Source of the DNA: Candidatus Nanopelagicales bacterium
Lineage (GTDB): Bacteria > Actinomycetota > Actinomycetes > S36-B12 > UBA5976
Length of the DNA: 41,005 nucleotides
Reading direction: 5' to 3'
NCBI GenBank assembly: GCA_016463095.1
Contig: JAEMSA010000011.1
Location: forward strand, 1-41,005
Position 1 is the stretch's first letter, and every line of letters starts with the position of its first letter. The notes under the pieces are model-generated. The model was not told the origin of the DNA and searched no databases. It saw only the letters and a program-made list of their open reading frames with translations. The translations under genes and the position numbers were made by a program. This document shows, piece by piece, positions 18,936-30,307 of the stretch.

Positions 18936-20247
18936 GAAAAACTAGTCTGATTCGAAGACCGTTAAACACAGAGTCTTCTAAAAATATTTGGCCATTGTGT
19001 TTATCAACAACGGATTTAATGATGCTCATTCCTAAACCAAATCCCCCGGTATCTCTAGATCGTGATTCATCTAGTCGGGAAAATCTCTCAAAGACTTGAT
19101 TTCTGGCACTAGGTGGTATTCCTGGTCCAGCATCATCAATAATTATCACTGTGTTGCTGTCACTTTGTTTTATTACCACTTCAACATTTGAATCAACGGG
19201 GGTATGGCGCAAAATATTTTGTGAGATATTTGAAAAAAGTTGTCTCATTGAATCTTCGTCACAGCGGATTAATGCCTTAGCATCACCTTTAAATACCACA
19301 TTCCTATTTGAATTATTTGAAGTTAAGTCTTTAAAATATTCTTCAATAATTTCTCTGATGTCTAAGGATTCGTAGGTAAGGGATGCCACAGAATCTGCTT
19401 TGGTTAAAGTTAGCAAATCTTTAACCAGTCTTTCCATTCTTAAGCTTTCTGTTTCAATTCTTGAAGCTGCCCTATCTCGCTGGTCTTGATCAATATTTTC
19501 TTTTTGCAAAATTTCTGAATAACCCCTAATCACGGTAAGAGGGGTTCTAAGTTCATGTGATGCATCTGAAACAAATTGTCTTAAAGCCAGCATCATTTTA
19601 TTAATAGCTAAAGATAATTCCCCAAATTCTGTGCCACTTTTTGCCCCAGGCATATTCCTTGAAAAATCACCTTCTGCAACTGCATGTGCGACATCAACCA
19701 TTTGGATAACTGGTTTGAAGAATCTACTCACAGTAAACCAAGCAAGAATTCCACTTAGTAGAGAAATTATTATTGCCGCAAAAGCTGTGTTAGTTAATAC
19801 TTCCCCGGTTGCCCTTCGAGACTCTTTCAATGAAGCAGCCAAAACATAAATTTCATTGGTGCGACCTTGAAATGCTAAAACTCTATAGAAATCTTTATCT
19901 CTCACTGTGATTATTTTGGTACTTGCTTCAAACACTTGAGCAGGAGTTAATTGTGGAAATACGTCATCGTCATCGTTTATGCCTGCGGATCTAAGAATTG
20001 TTAAAGATCCATCTGCCTCAAATCGCGCAATGGAAATATAGGAATCGGCTAAACCTCTGGCTGGGGAAAGTGTTTCGCCACGTAATTCTTTCAAAAGTCT
20101 TGGTTGGCTTATAGAGGTAATTAGTGCATTATCAATTGAGTCGCTAAATGTTTTTTGCGCATTATTCACCGCAATGCCGCCAAGTGCAAAAGTTGGTATT
20201 GCAGACAATACGGCTGTTAAAATTGAAATTCTTGTCCTAAGTTTCAT
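18928..20247 (-). CDS. Sensor histidine kinase (two-component system)
   Basis: Membrane kinase of 439 residues. A first transmembrane segment lies at about 8-28 and an extracytoplasmic sensor region of about 125 residues follows. A second segment is at about 152-173, then a HAMP domain (about 174-226). The dimerisation domain has the phosphoacceptor His231 in SDASHELRTPL. The ATPase domain has the N box near Asn344, G1 DDAGPGIPP (371-379) and G2 GGFGLGMSI (401-409). All catalytic boxes are intact. Its ATG overlaps the response regulator by 4 nt, so they form one operon. The sensor region is not recognised, so the signal is unknown. Confidence 0.95.
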   Translation of the reverse strand: MKLRTRISILTAVLSAIPTFALGGIAVNNAQKTFSDSIDNALITSISQPRLLKELRGETLSPARGLADSYISIARFEADGSLTILRSAGINDDDDVFPQLTPAQVFEASTKIITVRDKDFYRVLAFQGRTNEIYVLAASLKESRRATGEVLTNTAFAAIIISLLSGILAWFTVSRFFKPVIQMVDVAHAVAEGDFSRNMPGAKSGTEFGELSLAINKMMLALRQFVSDASHELRTPLTVIRGYSEILQKENIDQDQRDRAASRIETESLRMERLVKDLLTLTKADSVASLTYESLDIREIIEEYFKDLTSNNSNRNVVFKGDAKALIRCDEDSMRQLFSNISQNILRHTPVDSNVEVVIKQSDSNTVIIIDDAGPGIPPSARNQVFERFSRLDESRSRDTGGFGLGMSIIKSVVDKHNGQIFLEDSVFNGLRIRLVFPN

Positions 20248-20927
20248 TTGGCTTCAATCTGGTAGCCAATACCACGCACAGTTCGTATGTATGCGCTATC
20301 TCCTAATTTTTTTCTTAAGTAAGAAATATATGTGTCAAGTACTGCTCCATCCGTTGCAAAATCTAGCCCCCACACCACACTTAGAATTTGTTCTCTCGTT
20401 AAAACTCGTCCAGAATTTTCCATCAGATATTGCAATAATTTAAATTCAGTTGGTGAGGTTTCAATTTCTTTATCATTAACACTCACTCGATAATTTAAAA
20501 TATCTAAAGATATATTTCCATTTACTAATACATTTCCCTCAGTAGGCTTATTCTTGGATCTTCTTAAAACTGCTGCCACTCGCATAAGTAGTTCTTCTAA
20601 ACCAAAAGGTTTGGTAACAAAGTCGTCTGCACCTAACCCAAAACCAATTGACTTATCATCTTTTTGATCTCGTGCAGTTAAAACAATTATGGGAATATTG
20701 TTATTTTCATTTCTCAGTTTTTCTATTACGCCGAAACCATCTAATTGAGGCATATTTATATCAAGGATTACTAAATCGGGTTTTTCTTCCCTAATAAGTC
20801 TTACAGCTTCCATGCCATGTTTGGCAGAAATAGTTTCATAACCATTCATGCGTAGAGCATCTTGCAATAGATCATTAAGTGACGTCTCGTCTTCTGCTAC
20901 CAGAATTCGAGCTAGGGAGTTAGTCAC
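20244..20927 (-). CDS. OmpR/PhoB-family response regulator
   Basis: DNA-binding partner of the kinase downstream. With the GTG start chosen here the protein has 227 residues. The receiver domain has the acidic pocket AEDE, phosphoacceptor Asp56 in VILDINMP, Thr84 and Lys106. The C-terminal winged helix has TREQILSVVWG and VLDTYISYLRKKLG, and ends with the VRGIGYQI typical of the family. GTG at 20925-20927 is preceded by TAGATT seven bases upstream, suggesting a leaderless mRNA. An in-frame TTG at 20957 would add ten residues but has no better signal. Likely targets include the adjacent secreted protein gene, by position only. Confidence 0.94.
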   Translation of the reverse strand: MTNSLARILVAEDETSLNDLLQDALRMNGYETISAKHGMEAVRLIREEKPDLVILDINMPQLDGFGVIEKLRNENNNIPIIVLTARDQKDDKSIGFGLGADDFVTKPFGLEELLMRVAAVLRRSKNKPTEGNVLVNGNISLDILNYRVSVNDKEIETSPTEFKLLQYLMENSGRVLTREQILSVVWGLDFATDGAVLDTYISYLRKKLGDSAYIRTVRGIGYQIEAK

Positions 20928-20979
20928 GGTTACTAATCTATTCGCTTTAGTTTGCAAGATGCTCTACAAGCCACCGGTT

Positions 20980-21558
20980 TTAGTAAGTCAGTGATGCAGT
21001 TTGGGCGGTTCCCAAATCAGCACCACGATGACTTCCTAATTTTCCTACCCAGGCTGCTTTGGCTGCCTTGATTGCATCAGCTTGAGCTTGGGTGATGGTG
21101 CTATTAGAAACCAAGGAAGTAAGAACTTCGTCTCTAATTACTGTGATGTCTTCTTTTGGAAGAGCACGCAGTGCGGTCTTAATTGATGTTGCTTCAGCAG
21201 TAGTTATAGTTCCTGCTGTTACAAGATCTCTAATTGATTTTTTAGTTGTTGCTGCAGCTTTAACTGCATTTGCTTTTGTTTGAGTCAAGGTTGAATTGCT
21301 AACTAAACCTGTTAAAACTGTGTTTAATTTAGTTACAAACTTGGCATCAAGCTTTGTTTTCATTGCTGCTTTAAAAGCATCAGCTTGTGTTTGGTTAATC
21401 GTTCCAGCAGTAACAAGAGATGCGATTGCGCCACCTCCGCGGTTACCTTCACCTCTGCCGCCGTTTCCGCCACCATGGTTAGCGAATGCTGCAGAAGAAG
21501 TTGAAGCAATTAGTCCAGTAACAACTAAAGCTGCTAGTACAGTTCTTTTCTTGATCAT
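20980..21558 (-). CDS. Secreted protein with four helical repeat motifs
   Basis: A 192-residue exported protein with no family I can name firmly. A signal peptide (MIKKRTVLAALVVTGLIAST, cleavage probably after AFA near residue 27) is followed by a Gly-rich linker (about 29-44). Four copies of an 18-residue motif follow, at 48-65, 85-102, 112-129 and 149-166, of the form LVxxxTxTxxxAxxxKxA. Spacing of 37, 27 and 37 residues implies a duplicated unit of about 64 residues. The motif resembles short-helix repeats in exported proteins such as DUF2680 types. AGAGGAA precedes the ATG. The gene lies just upstream of the two-component pair on the same strand. Confidence 0.85.
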   Translation of the reverse strand: MIKKRTVLAALVVTGLIASTSSAAFANHGGGNGGRGEGNRGGGAIASLVTAGTINQTQADAFKAAMKTKLDAKFVTKLNTVLTGLVSNSTLTQTKANAVKAAATTKKSIRDLVTAGTITTAEATSIKTALRALPKEDITVIRDEVLTSLVSNSTITQAQADAIKAAKAAWVGKLGSHRGADLGTAQTASLTY

Positions 21559-21699
21559 TTTTTCCTCTTTCTGTTGTCTTGCCTTACTTAAACTTTGATG
21601 GGCTTACCCTTAAATCATCTAAAACTATTCTGAGAGTTTCCTGAGAATAAGTGCCATTTTAAGTCGCCCATCCCTCACAAATCAGCCATAATTAGATAT
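21559..21699. promoter_or_regulatory. Divergent promoter region between the secreted-protein gene and ndh
   Basis: A 141-nt divergent gap. On the + strand CATAAT at 21687-21692 matches five of six bases of the -10 consensus and lies exactly 7 nt before the ndh ATG, so ndh is probably transcribed as a leaderless mRNA. No good -35 is visible. On the - strand the secreted-protein gene has a strong AGAGGAA ribosome binding site and so has a real leader. Confidence 0.55.
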
Positions 21700-22905
21700 A
21701 TGAGAGTTGTAATTGTCGGAGCAGGCTTTGGTGGACTTGCTGCTGCGCGAAAACTTTCTCAGCAAAAAGATGTAAATGTCACAGTGGTAGATAAACATCC
21801 TTACCAACTTTTTTCTCCCCTGCTTTATCAAGTAGCAACAGGTGGACTACCTGAAGATGACATTGCTTATCCAGTACGAGCAGCTATTCCTGGAGTTAGC
21901 TTTCGAAAAGGTGAAGTAACAAAGGTAAATAGTAATTCCAAATCCATTATTTTGGCTGATCAATCAACTATTGAATATGATCATTTAGTTTTAGCCACCG
22001 GAAGTACTGGCACCACCTTTGGTGTACCTGGTGTGCAAGAAAATGCTTTGCAAATGAAATCAATTTTGGAAGCCCGTGTAATCAAGAAACAATTGCTGGG
22101 CATGTATGAAGAAGTTGAAGCAGGACATAAACCCAAAGAATCTCTCAAAGTAGTTGTGATTGGCGCGGGTCCTACCGGTGTTGAAGTTTCCGGTGCAGTG
22201 GCTGAATTACAGAAAAGTATGAAACATGAATTTCCTAATATTTACAAAATGGCTTCAGTAACTTTAGTTGAAGCTGGCCCCAGAGTTTTACCAATGTTTC
22301 ATGAAAAATCTTCCAAACATGCCCAATCTGAATTAGAAGAAATTGGGGTATCTGTTAAAACTAATTCAGCTGTTGATCGAATGTATGAAACCGATGTTCA
22401 CTTAAAGAGTGGTGAAATTCTTTCTGGTGGAACTCTCATTTGGGCTGCAGGTGTTGCGGCGTACCAAACTTGGACTTCCCTTGGTGAAACAGATCGATCT
22501 AATCGAATCAAGATAGATGAGAATCTTCAAACCAGTGCAGGAATTTTTGTGATTGGTGATGGTGCTCATTTGCAATTCAAGGGAAACCCTCTTCCCATGA
22601 TCGCACCGGTTGCTTTACAAATGGGCAAACATGTTGCTAAACAAATAATAAGTTTAAAAAACAATAAACCTTTAAGCCCGTTTAAATACACCGATAAAGG
22701 ACAAATGGCCACAATTGGCAGAAGAAGAGCTGTGGTGGAAATGCCTGGTGGGTTAAGAATGCATGGAACAATTGCTTGGTTAACCTGGTTAGCGCTACAC
22801 GTTTTCTATTTAGCTGGGGGAAGAAATCGAATCAGTGTTATTGCTGATTGGATGTGGAATTACATTGCCTGGGGTGTTGGCCCTCGACGAACTGTTATTG
22901 ATTAA
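21700..22905 (+). CDS. ndh: Type II NADH dehydrogenase (NDH-2)
   Basis: Single-subunit, non-proton-pumping enzyme that passes electrons from NADH to quinone at the inner face of the membrane. The 401 residues have an FAD Rossmann motif GAGFGG (7-12), the YQLFSPLLYQVATGG segment typical of NDH-2 (35-49), a second NADH-binding fold VVVIGAGPTGVEVSG (151-165) and the FAD-closing FVIGDGAH (283-290). The C-terminal hydrophobic/aromatic helix LTWLALHVFYLAGG (361-374) is the probable membrane anchor. It faces rpoC and shares a bidirectional terminator with it. Other FAD-dependent quinone reductases are possible but fit less well. Confidence 0.93.
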   Translation: MRVVIVGAGFGGLAAARKLSQQKDVNVTVVDKHPYQLFSPLLYQVATGGLPEDDIAYPVRAAIPGVSFRKGEVTKVNSNSKSIILADQSTIEYDHLVLATGSTGTTFGVPGVQENALQMKSILEARVIKKQLLGMYEEVEAGHKPKESLKVVVIGAGPTGVEVSGAVAELQKSMKHEFPNIYKMASVTLVEAGPRVLPMFHEKSSKHAQSELEEIGVSVKTNSAVDRMYETDVHLKSGEILSGGTLIWAAGVAAYQTWTSLGETDRSNRIKIDENLQTSAGIFVIGDGAHLQFKGNPLPMIAPVALQMGKHVAKQIISLKNNKPLSPFKYTDKGQMATIGRRRAVVEMPGGLRMHGTIAWLTWLALHVFYLAGGRNRISVIADWMWNYIAWGVGPRRTVID

Positions 22906-22907
22906 AT

Positions 22908-22940
22908 AAAAAGACCCCCGAATTTTCGGGGGTCTTTTTT
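22908..22940. terminator. Bidirectional intrinsic terminator between ndh and rpoC
   Basis: A perfect inverted repeat, with AAAAAGACCCCCGAA at 22908-22922 and its complement at 22925-22939, separated by a 2-nt centre. The A run on one side and T run on the other make it work on either strand, for ndh (+) and for the rpoBC transcript (-). It begins 3 nt after the ndh stop. Confidence 0.95.
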
Positions 22941-22949
22941 AGTTCTTAA

Positions 22950-25900
22950 TTATCTTTGATTTGCACCTGAGTCATAATCATCCAAAGGCACAGCTTGTCC
23001 GCCACCTACCCCAAATGAGGTGTAATCAATATCGTCATAACTTGACATTGAGGCATACATTGCTGCTTTTGCTTCTTCAGTTGGTTCAACTCGAACATGT
23101 CGGTAACGAGGCAAACCAGTTCCAGCTGGAATTAGTTTTCCAATGATCACGTTTTCTTTTAGACCAACCAGTGAATCTGATTTTTCGTTGATAGCAGCAT
23201 CAGTTAGAACACGGGTGGTTTCTTGGAATGAGGCAGCAGACAACCATGATTCAGTTGCAAGTGATGCCTTAGTGATACCCATAAGTTCTGGTCTTCCTGA
23301 ACCTGGTTTACCACTTTCTTGCACAACTCTTCTGTTTTCGGTTTCAAATATTACGCGATCAACCAATTCACCTGGCAAAAGATTTGCGTCTCCTGATTCG
23401 ATGATTGTTACACGGCGAAGCATTTGGCGAACAATTACTTCGATGTGCTTATCGTGAATGCTTACACCTTGGGAGCGATAAACTTCTTGCACCGCATTTA
23501 CTAAGTGAATTTGCACTTCACGAGGTCCAAGTACTCGAAGGACTTGTTTTGGATCAACGGCACCAACAACTAGTTGATGACCAACTTCAACTGCTTGACC
23601 GTCTTCCACCATTAAACGAGTTCGCTTAGAAACTGGGTAAGCAACTTCTTCAGCGCCATCATTTGGAATAACGACAATTCTTCTAGTCTTGTCAGTTTCT
23701 TCAATACGAATACGTCCCGCTACTTCACTTATTGGTGCCACACCTTTAGGGGTGCGTGCTTCAAATAATTCAACAACACGTGGCAAACCATGCGTGATGT
23801 CTGCACCTGCTACACCACCGGTGTGGAAAGTACGCATTGTTAATTGTGTTCCTGGTTCACCAATTGATTGAGCAGCAATAATTCCTACTGCCTCGCCCAC
23901 ATCAACTAACTTGCCACTGGCCATGGAGCGGCCGTAACAACGAGCACAAGTTCCTAGTTTAGATTCGCAAGTTAAAATTGAGCGAACCCTAATTTCAGTA
24001 ACACCGTCTCCAATAAGTTCATTAATTAAACTCATTGATAATTCATCATCACGATGAGCAAGTGTTTCTTGGTTAATTTTGACTTCATCAGCTAACACAC
24101 GGGATGCAACTGTGGTGTCAACAAATTCAACTGCACGAGTGACTTTGTCTTGGCCAATTTCTCCAATAATTACTTTGAGACCACGATCAGTTCCACAATC
24201 TTCTTCTCTAATAATTACGTCTTGGGCAACATCAACAAGACGACGAGTTAAATAACCAGAATCTGCGGTACGAAGTGCGGTATCTGCCAAACCTTTACGA
24301 GCACCGTGTGTGGAAATGAAGTATTCCAACACTGATAGGCCTTCGCGGAAGTTTGATTTAATAGGGCGAGGAATAATTTCACCTTTTGGATTTGATACCA
24401 AACCGCGCATACCTGCAAGTTGTCTGATTTGCATCATGTTTCCACGTGCACCAGAGTGAGCCATCATCCAAACCGGGTTTGAAATAGGGAAATTCTTTTC
24501 CATTGCATCAGCAATTTCTGCAGTTACTTTGGTCCAGATATCAATTAATTCTTGGCGGCGTTCAGCATCAGAAATCATGCCTCGTTCAAAATTCTTTTGG
24601 ACTTTTGCTGCCACATCTTCAGCTTTCTTCAACAACGCATCTTTACTTGGTGGTTCCAGCACGTCATCGATAGAAATGGTGACACCACTTCTGGTTGCCC
24701 AGCGGAAACCTAATTCTTTCAAAAGATCAAGAATTTGTGCCACTTGAATTTTTGGATACTTTTCAGTTAATTCAGTAACAATTGCGCCAAGTTTTTTCTT
24801 GTCAACCACTGAATTAATGAATGGATAATTATCTGGCAACGCTTCATTGAATAAAGATCTACCTAGCGTTGTTTTCATAGTTAAAGGTTTACCAAATGAC
24901 CAACCTTTTGGTGTTACATGTTCGTGAGGTGGGTAAACATTTCTCAATCGGATTGTGATTTCTGATTGCAAATCAAGTTCGTGACGGTCAAAGGCCATCA
25001 CAGCTTCGGCCACTGAAGAGAAAATTCTTCCTTCACCTTTAGCACCAGCTGTTTGAAGTGTTAGGTAATAAATTCCCAACACCATGTCTTGGGTTGGTGT
25101 GGTAATTGGTTTACCTGAAGCTGGAGACAAAATGTTGTTCGAAGACAACATCAAAATACGAGCTTCAGCTTGAGCTTCTGGGGAAAGTGGTACGTGCACA
25201 GCCATCTGATCACCGTCGAAGTCTGCGTTAAATGCAGTACAAACCAAAGGATGAATTTGGATTGCTTTACCTTCAATTAATAGTGGCTCAAATGCTTGAA
25301 TACCTAAACGATGCAAGGTTGGGGCACGGTTAAGCATTACTGGATGTTCAGTAATTACTTCTTCTAATACATCCCACACCACCGCACGAGATCTTTCCAC
25401 CATGCGCTTGGCAGATTTAATATTTTGGGCATGGTTTAAATCAACCAGACGTTTCATCACAAATGGTTTGAACAGTTCTAGTGCCATTTGTTTTGGTAAG
25501 CCGCATTGGTGCAGCTTTAATTGTGGACCAACCACGATTACCGAACGGCCTGAGTAATCAACACGTTTTCCAAGCAAGTTTTGACGGAAACGTCCTTGCT
25601 TACCTTTCAACATGTCAGACAAAGATTTCAACGGACGATTTCCTGGTCCTGTGACTGGGCGACCACGACGACCGTTATCAAACAACGCATCAACTGCTTC
25701 TTGTAGCATTCGACGTTCGTTGTTGACAATAATTTCTGGTGCACCAAGGTCTAACAATCTTTTTAAACGATTGTTTCTGTTGATTACACGACGATACAAA
25801 TCGTTGAGATCTGAGGTGGCAAATCTTCCACCATCAAGTTGAACCATGGGGCGAAGATCTGGTGGGATAACTGGAATGGCATCGAGCACCATTGAAGCTG

Positions 25901-26825
25901 GTGAATTGGTGGTGGCATCAAAAGCGTTAATTACTTTAAGTCTTTTTAGGGCACGTGTTTTCTTCTGACCTTTACCTGAATGCACTAATTCCTTCAACAA
26001 TGCTGCTTCGGCAACTAGATCAAAGGTTTCTAAACGACGTTTGATTGCGGCAGCACCCATACCACCAGTGAAATAGCGACCGTATCTATCGCGCATTTCG
26101 CGATACAACATTTCGTCACCTTCAAGATCTTGCACTTTTAGGTTTCTAAAACGATCAAAAACTGAAGCTAGGCGGTCGATTTCAGCATCAATTTTTCTGC
26201 GAATTGAGTTCATTTCACGTTCTGCTGATTCTTTTACTTTACGTTTTTGATCAGACTTAGCACCATCTTTTTCTAATGCTTTTAAGTCTTCTTCAAGTTT
26301 TTTCGCACGAGCATTGATGTCAGCGTCGCGACGATTGGTAATTTTCTTCTTTTCAGAATCAAGTTTTGCTTCTAAAGATGGCAGATCTTCGTGACGTGCA
26401 TCTACATCAACGTCTGTGATCATGTAGGCGGCAAAATAAATAACTTTTTCTAAATCTTTTGGTGCTAGGTCAAGTAGGTAACCTAAACGTGAAGGAACAC
26501 CTTTGAAGTACCAAATATGTGTTACTGGTGCTGCTAATTCAATGTGACCCATTCTTTCGCGACGAACTTTTGCACGTGTTACTTCAACACCGCAACGTTC
26601 ACAAATGATGCCTTTGAATCGAACACGTTTGTATTTACCGCAATAACATTCCCAATCACGGGTTGGTCCAAAAATCTTTTCGCAGAACAAGCCGTCTTTC
26701 TCTGGCTTTAATGTTCGGTAGTTAATGGTTTCAGGTTTCTTAACCTCACCATGTGACCAGCTACGAATATCTGTTGCAGAAGCTAGGCCGATACGTAATT
26801 CGTCAAAGTTGTTTACATCTAACAC
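22950..26825 (-). CDS. rpoC: DNA-directed RNA polymerase beta' subunit
   Basis: Largest RNA polymerase subunit, 1291 residues. The N-terminal zinc finger has Cys60, Cys62, Cys75 and Cys78. The active-site loop NADFDGDQM (533-541) holds the three Mg-binding Asp at 535, 537 and 539. A second Cys cluster, [17 protein letters not shown], lies in the C-terminal third. The trigger-loop region with [19 protein letters not shown] is intact. The start is GTG with a GGGCGG upstream. It lies 29 nt after rpoB and ends at the bidirectional terminator shared with ndh. No intein or split is present. Confidence 0.99.
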   Translation of the reverse strand: MLDVNNFDELRIGLASATDIRSWSHGEVKKPETINYRTLKPEKDGLFCEKIFGPTRDWECYCGKYKRVRFKGIICERCGVEVTRAKVRRERMGHIELAAPVTHIWYFKGVPSRLGYLLDLAPKDLEKVIYFAAYMITDVDVDARHEDLPSLEAKLDSEKKKITNRRDADINARAKKLEEDLKALEKDGAKSDQKRKVKESAEREMNSIRRKIDAEIDRLASVFDRFRNLKVQDLEGDEMLYREMRDRYGRYFTGGMGAAAIKRRLETFDLVAEAALLKELVHSGKGQKKTRALKRLKVINAFDATTNSPASMVLDAIPVIPPDLRPMVQLDGGRFATSDLNDLYRRVINRNNRLKRLLDLGAPEIIVNNERRMLQEAVDALFDNGRRGRPVTGPGNRPLKSLSDMLKGKQGRFRQNLLGKRVDYSGRSVIVVGPQLKLHQCGLPKQMALELFKPFVMKRLVDLNHAQNIKSAKRMVERSRAVVWDVLEEVITEHPVMLNRAPTLHRLGIQAFEPLLIEGKAIQIHPLVCTAFNADFDGDQMAVHVPLSPEAQAEARILMLSSNNILSPASGKPITTPTQDMVLGIYYLTLQTAGAKGEGRIFSSVAEAVMAFDRHELDLQSEITIRLRNVYPPHEHVTPKGWSFGKPLTMKTTLGRSLFNEALPDNYPFINSVVDKKKLGAIVTELTEKYPKIQVAQILDLLKELGFRWATRSGVTISIDDVLEPPSKDALLKKAEDVAAKVQKNFERGMISDAERRQELIDIWTKVTAEIADAMEKNFPISNPVWMMAHSGARGNMMQIRQLAGMRGLVSNPKGEIIPRPIKSNFREGLSVLEYFISTHGARKGLADTALRTADSGYLTRRLVDVAQDVIIREEDCGTDRGLKVIIGEIGQDKVTRAVEFVDTTVASRVLADEVKINQETLAHRDDELSMSLINELIGDGVTEIRVRSILTCESKLGTCARCYGRSMASGKLVDVGEAVGIIAAQSIGEPGTQLTMRTFHTGGVAGADITHGLPRVVELFEARTPKGVAPISEVAGRIRIEETDKTRRIVVIPNDGAEEVAYPVSKRTRLMVEDGQAVEVGHQLVVGAVDPKQVLRVLGPREVQIHLVNAVQEVYRSQGVSIHDKHIEVIVRQMLRRVTIIESGDANLLPGELVDRVIFETENRRVVQESGKPGSGRPELMGITKASLATESWLSAASFQETTRVLTDAAINEKSDSLVGLKENVIIGKLIPAGTGLPRYRHVRVEPTEEAKAAMYASMSSYDDIDYTSFGVGGGQAVPLDDYDSGANQR

Positions 26826-26854
26826 TTTTCTTTTTCCGCCCTTTTCCTAGTTTC

Positions 26855-29800
26855 TTAAACTTCTTCTACAGAACTTGGTTCACGACGAGATAAGTCGATA
26901 CCTAGTTCTTCTGCTGTTCTGAATACGTCTTCATCTGTGTCACGCATTTCAATTGCTTTACCGTCACCTGACAAAACTTCAACGTTTAGTCCTAGTGATT
27001 GCATTTCTTTAACAAGAACTTTGAAGGATTCTGGAATTCCAGGTTCTGGAATATTTTCACCCTTCACAATTGCTTCGTAAACTTTTACTCGACCTAGTAC
27101 GTCATCTGATTTGATGGTTAATAATTCTTGTAGTGCGTATGCAGCACCGTATGCTTCCAGGGCCCAAACTTCCATTTCCCCAAATCTTTGACCACCAAAT
27201 TGTGCTTTTCCACCAAGTGGCTGTTGGGTAATCATTGAGTATGGACCAGTTGAACGAGCGTGGATCTTGTCGTCAACCAAATGGAGAAGTTTCAAAATGT
27301 ATTTGTATCCAACTGCAATTGGCATTGGGAATGGTTCGCCACTTCGTCCGTCAAACAGACGAGCTTTTCCATTTGCCCCAATTAAACGTTCACCGTTTGA
27401 AGATGGAAGGGAAGCTGTCATCAAGCCAGTTATTTCAGATTCTCTAGCCCCATCAAATACTGGTGTGGCAAGTTTGGTGTTAGGTGGAACTTTTCTCATG
27501 TTGTCTGGAATATTTTCGGCCCACTTTGGACTGCCTTCAATGTCCCAACCAGATTTAGCTAACCAACCTAAATGGAATTCCAAAACTTGACCTAAGTTCA
27601 TACGGCCCGGAACTCCCAGCGGATTTAACACAATGTCAACAGGTGTGCCATCTTCTAGGAAAGGCATATCTTCGGCAGGAAGAATTTTTGCAATAACACC
27701 TTTATTACCGTGGCGTCCGGCTAACTTGTCACCTTCAGTAATTTTTCTTTTTTGAGCGATGTAAACGCGAACGATTTGGTTAACACCTGGTCCCATTTCA
27801 TCATCGTGTTCACGATCGAAAACTTTGATGTCAATAACAGTTCCGCTTTCACCGTGGGGAACTTTCAAAGATGTGTCTCTTACTTCACGAGCTTTCTCAC
27901 CGAAAATTGCGCGTAACAATCTTTCTTCAGGTGTTAATTCTGTTTCACCTTTGGGGGTAACTTTTCCAACCAAAATGTCACCCGGTACAACCTCAGCACC
28001 AATGCGGATCACACCTCGTTCATCCAAATCGGCTAAAACTTCTTCAGAAACGTTTGGCAAATCTCTAGTAATTTCTTCGGCACCTAGTTTGGTATCGCGT
28101 GCATCAATTTCGTGTTCTTCAATGTGAATGGAAGTTAACACGTCATCTTGAACAAGTCTTTGATTCAAAATGATGGCGTCTTCGTAGTTGTGGCCTTCCC
28201 ATGGCATGTATGCCACAAGTAGGTTTCGACCCAGTGCCATTTCTCCACCATCGGTACATGGACCATCAGCCAAAACTTGTCCAGCTTTAACTTTTTCGCC
28301 TTCTTTAACAATTGGCTTTTGGTTATAAGAAGTTCCTTGGTTTGATCTACGGAATTTTTGAACTTTGTAAGTAGTAGCAGATCCATCTTCGTTAGCCACA
28401 TCAATTGTGTCTGCACTTATTTCTGAAACCACACCAGCTTTTTCAGAAACAACTACGTCTCCAGCATCAACTGCGGCACGATATTCCATACCAGTTCCAA
28501 TTAAAGGTGCTTCAGTTCTAATTAAAGGTACAGATTGACGTTGCATGTTAGAACCCATCAACGCACGGTTGGCATCATCGTGTTCTAAGAACGGAATCAT
28601 GGCAGTGGCAACGGACCAAACTTGGCGTGGAGAAACATCCATGAAATCAACTTCTTCAGGTAAAACAAAATCAACATCTCCGCCTTTACGGCGTACCAAA
28701 ACTCTTTCTTCAGAGAAAGTTCCATCAGCAGCTAACAGAGCGTTTGCTTGGGCAATAACGTGACGATCTTCTTCATCAGCGGTTACATAAGAAATTTGGT
28801 TAGTAACTTTACCTTTTGTTACTTTGCGATAAGGGGTTTCGATGAAACCGAATTCATTAACGCGAGCGAAAGAAGAAAGTGAACCAATCAAACCAATGTT
28901 TGGACCTTCAGGAGTTTCAATTGGACACATTCTGCCGTAATGAGAAGGATGCACGTCACGAACTTCAAAACCTGCTCGCTCACGTGAAAGTCCACCCGGA
29001 CCAAGTGCTGACAAACGACGTTTGTGAGTTAAACCAGCTAATGGATTTGTTTGATCCATAAATTGTGACAATTGGCTGGTACCAAAGAATTCTTTAATTG
29101 AGGCAACAACGGGACGAATGTTGATCAATGTTTGTGGCGTAATTGCTTCCACGTCTTGAGTTGTCATTCTTTCTCTTACAACTCTTTCCATACGAGATAA
29201 ACCGGTACGAATTTGGTTTTGAATTAATTCGCCAACAGTTCTTAATCTTCTGTTTCCAAAATGATCAATATCATCAATTTCCACAACTGTTTTACCACGT
29301 GTTTTATTTAATTCAGTAACACCGGCATGCAATGCGGCAATGTATTCAACTGTGTCACAAATATCATCAACAGTTAATGTGTTTTGTTGTAATGGTAATT
29401 GTGAACCAAGTTTTCTACCAACTTTGTAACGACCAACTTTTGCTAAGTCATAACGCTTGGCATTGAAATAATAATTATTAAGCAGGTTTCGACCACCCTC
29501 AATTGTTGGTGGTTCACCTGGTCTCATCTTGCGGTAAAGATCAACTAAAGCTTCTTCTTGAGTTTGTACAGAATCTTTTGCAAGTGTGTCAAGGATTGTT
29601 GGATACTTAGCAAACTTTGTAGCAATTTGATCAGCAGTTAAACCAAGTGCTTTTAGCAATACTGTGGCTGATTGTTTACGTTTACGATCTAGTCGAACTC
29701 CAACTAAGTCTTTCTTATCAACTTCAAATTCTAACCATGCTCCACGGCTAGGAATAACTTTTGCTGTGAAAAGTTCTTTGTCAGTGGCTTTATCAATTGA

Positions 29801-30307
29801 CTTTTCAAAATAAACACCAGGTGAGCGAACTAGTTGTGAAACCACAACTCTTTCAGTTCCATTAATTACAAATGTTCCCTTGTTGGTCATGATTGGGAAA
29901 TCGCCCATGAATACTGTTTGTGACTTGATTTCACCAGTTTCATTGTTCATAAATTCTGCTGTAACGAATAATGGCTGAGCGTAAGTTACGTCTTTATCTC
30001 GACATTGTTCAACTGTGTATTTAGCAGGTTCAAATCTGTGATCACGGAAAGACAGGGACATAGATCCTGCCAGATCTTCAATTGGTGAAATTTCTTCAAA
30101 TATTTCTGTTAAACCAGAAGTTGTTGGTACATCAGTTCTGCCTGCATCAAGTGCGGTCTTTACTCGTGTTTGCCATTTTTCATTACCCATTAACCAATCG
30201 AATGATTCGATTTGTAAATCTAGAAGATTTGGAACCTCAAGTGGTTCTTTAATTTTTGCAAAAGATAAACGCTGATTCTTTCCTGAAGCTTTGGCTGAAG
30301 ATGCCAA
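26855..30307 (-). CDS. rpoB: DNA-directed RNA polymerase beta subunit
   Basis: Second-largest RNA polymerase subunit, 1150 residues, in the actinobacterial form. [19 protein letters not shown] near the start and [11 protein letters not shown] (409-419) with [33 protein letters not shown] after it are diagnostic. The rifampicin-contact residues equivalent to M. tuberculosis Asp435, His445 and Ser450 are unchanged (Asp418, His428, Ser433). The start is TTG at 30305-30307, preceded by AAAGGA about seven bases upstream. The leader contains a terminator-like hairpin. rpoB is separated from rplL by two unrelated genes. Confidence 0.99.
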   Translation of the reverse strand: MASSAKASGKNQRLSFAKIKEPLEVPNLLDLQIESFDWLMGNEKWQTRVKTALDAGRTDVPTTSGLTEIFEEISPIEDLAGSMSLSFRDHRFEPAKYTVEQCRDKDVTYAQPLFVTAEFMNNETGEIKSQTVFMGDFPIMTNKGTFVINGTERVVVSQLVRSPGVYFEKSIDKATDKELFTAKVIPSRGAWLEFEVDKKDLVGVRLDRKRKQSATVLLKALGLTADQIATKFAKYPTILDTLAKDSVQTQEEALVDLYRKMRPGEPPTIEGGRNLLNNYYFNAKRYDLAKVGRYKVGRKLGSQLPLQQNTLTVDDICDTVEYIAALHAGVTELNKTRGKTVVEIDDIDHFGNRRLRTVGELIQNQIRTGLSRMERVVRERMTTQDVEAITPQTLINIRPVVASIKEFFGTSQLSQFMDQTNPLAGLTHKRRLSALGPGGLSRERAGFEVRDVHPSHYGRMCPIETPEGPNIGLIGSLSSFARVNEFGFIETPYRKVTKGKVTNQISYVTADEEDRHVIAQANALLAADGTFSEERVLVRRKGGDVDFVLPEEVDFMDVSPRQVWSVATAMIPFLEHDDANRALMGSNMQRQSVPLIRTEAPLIGTGMEYRAAVDAGDVVVSEKAGVVSEISADTIDVANEDGSATTYKVQKFRRSNQGTSYNQKPIVKEGEKVKAGQVLADGPCTDGGEMALGRNLLVAYMPWEGHNYEDAIILNQRLVQDDVLTSIHIEEHEIDARDTKLGAEEITRDLPNVSEEVLADLDERGVIRIGAEVVPGDILVGKVTPKGETELTPEERLLRAIFGEKAREVRDTSLKVPHGESGTVIDIKVFDREHDDEMGPGVNQIVRVYIAQKRKITEGDKLAGRHGNKGVIAKILPAEDMPFLEDGTPVDIVLNPLGVPGRMNLGQVLEFHLGWLAKSGWDIEGSPKWAENIPDNMRKVPPNTKLATPVFDGARESEITGLMTASLPSSNGERLIGANGKARLFDGRSGEPFPMPIAVGYKYILKLLHLVDDKIHARSTGPYSMITQQPLGGKAQFGGQRFGEMEVWALEAYGAAYALQELLTIKSDDVLGRVKVYEAIVKGENIPEPGIPESFKVLVKEMQSLGLNVEVLSGDGKAIEMRDTDEDVFRTAEELGIDLSRREPSSVEEV

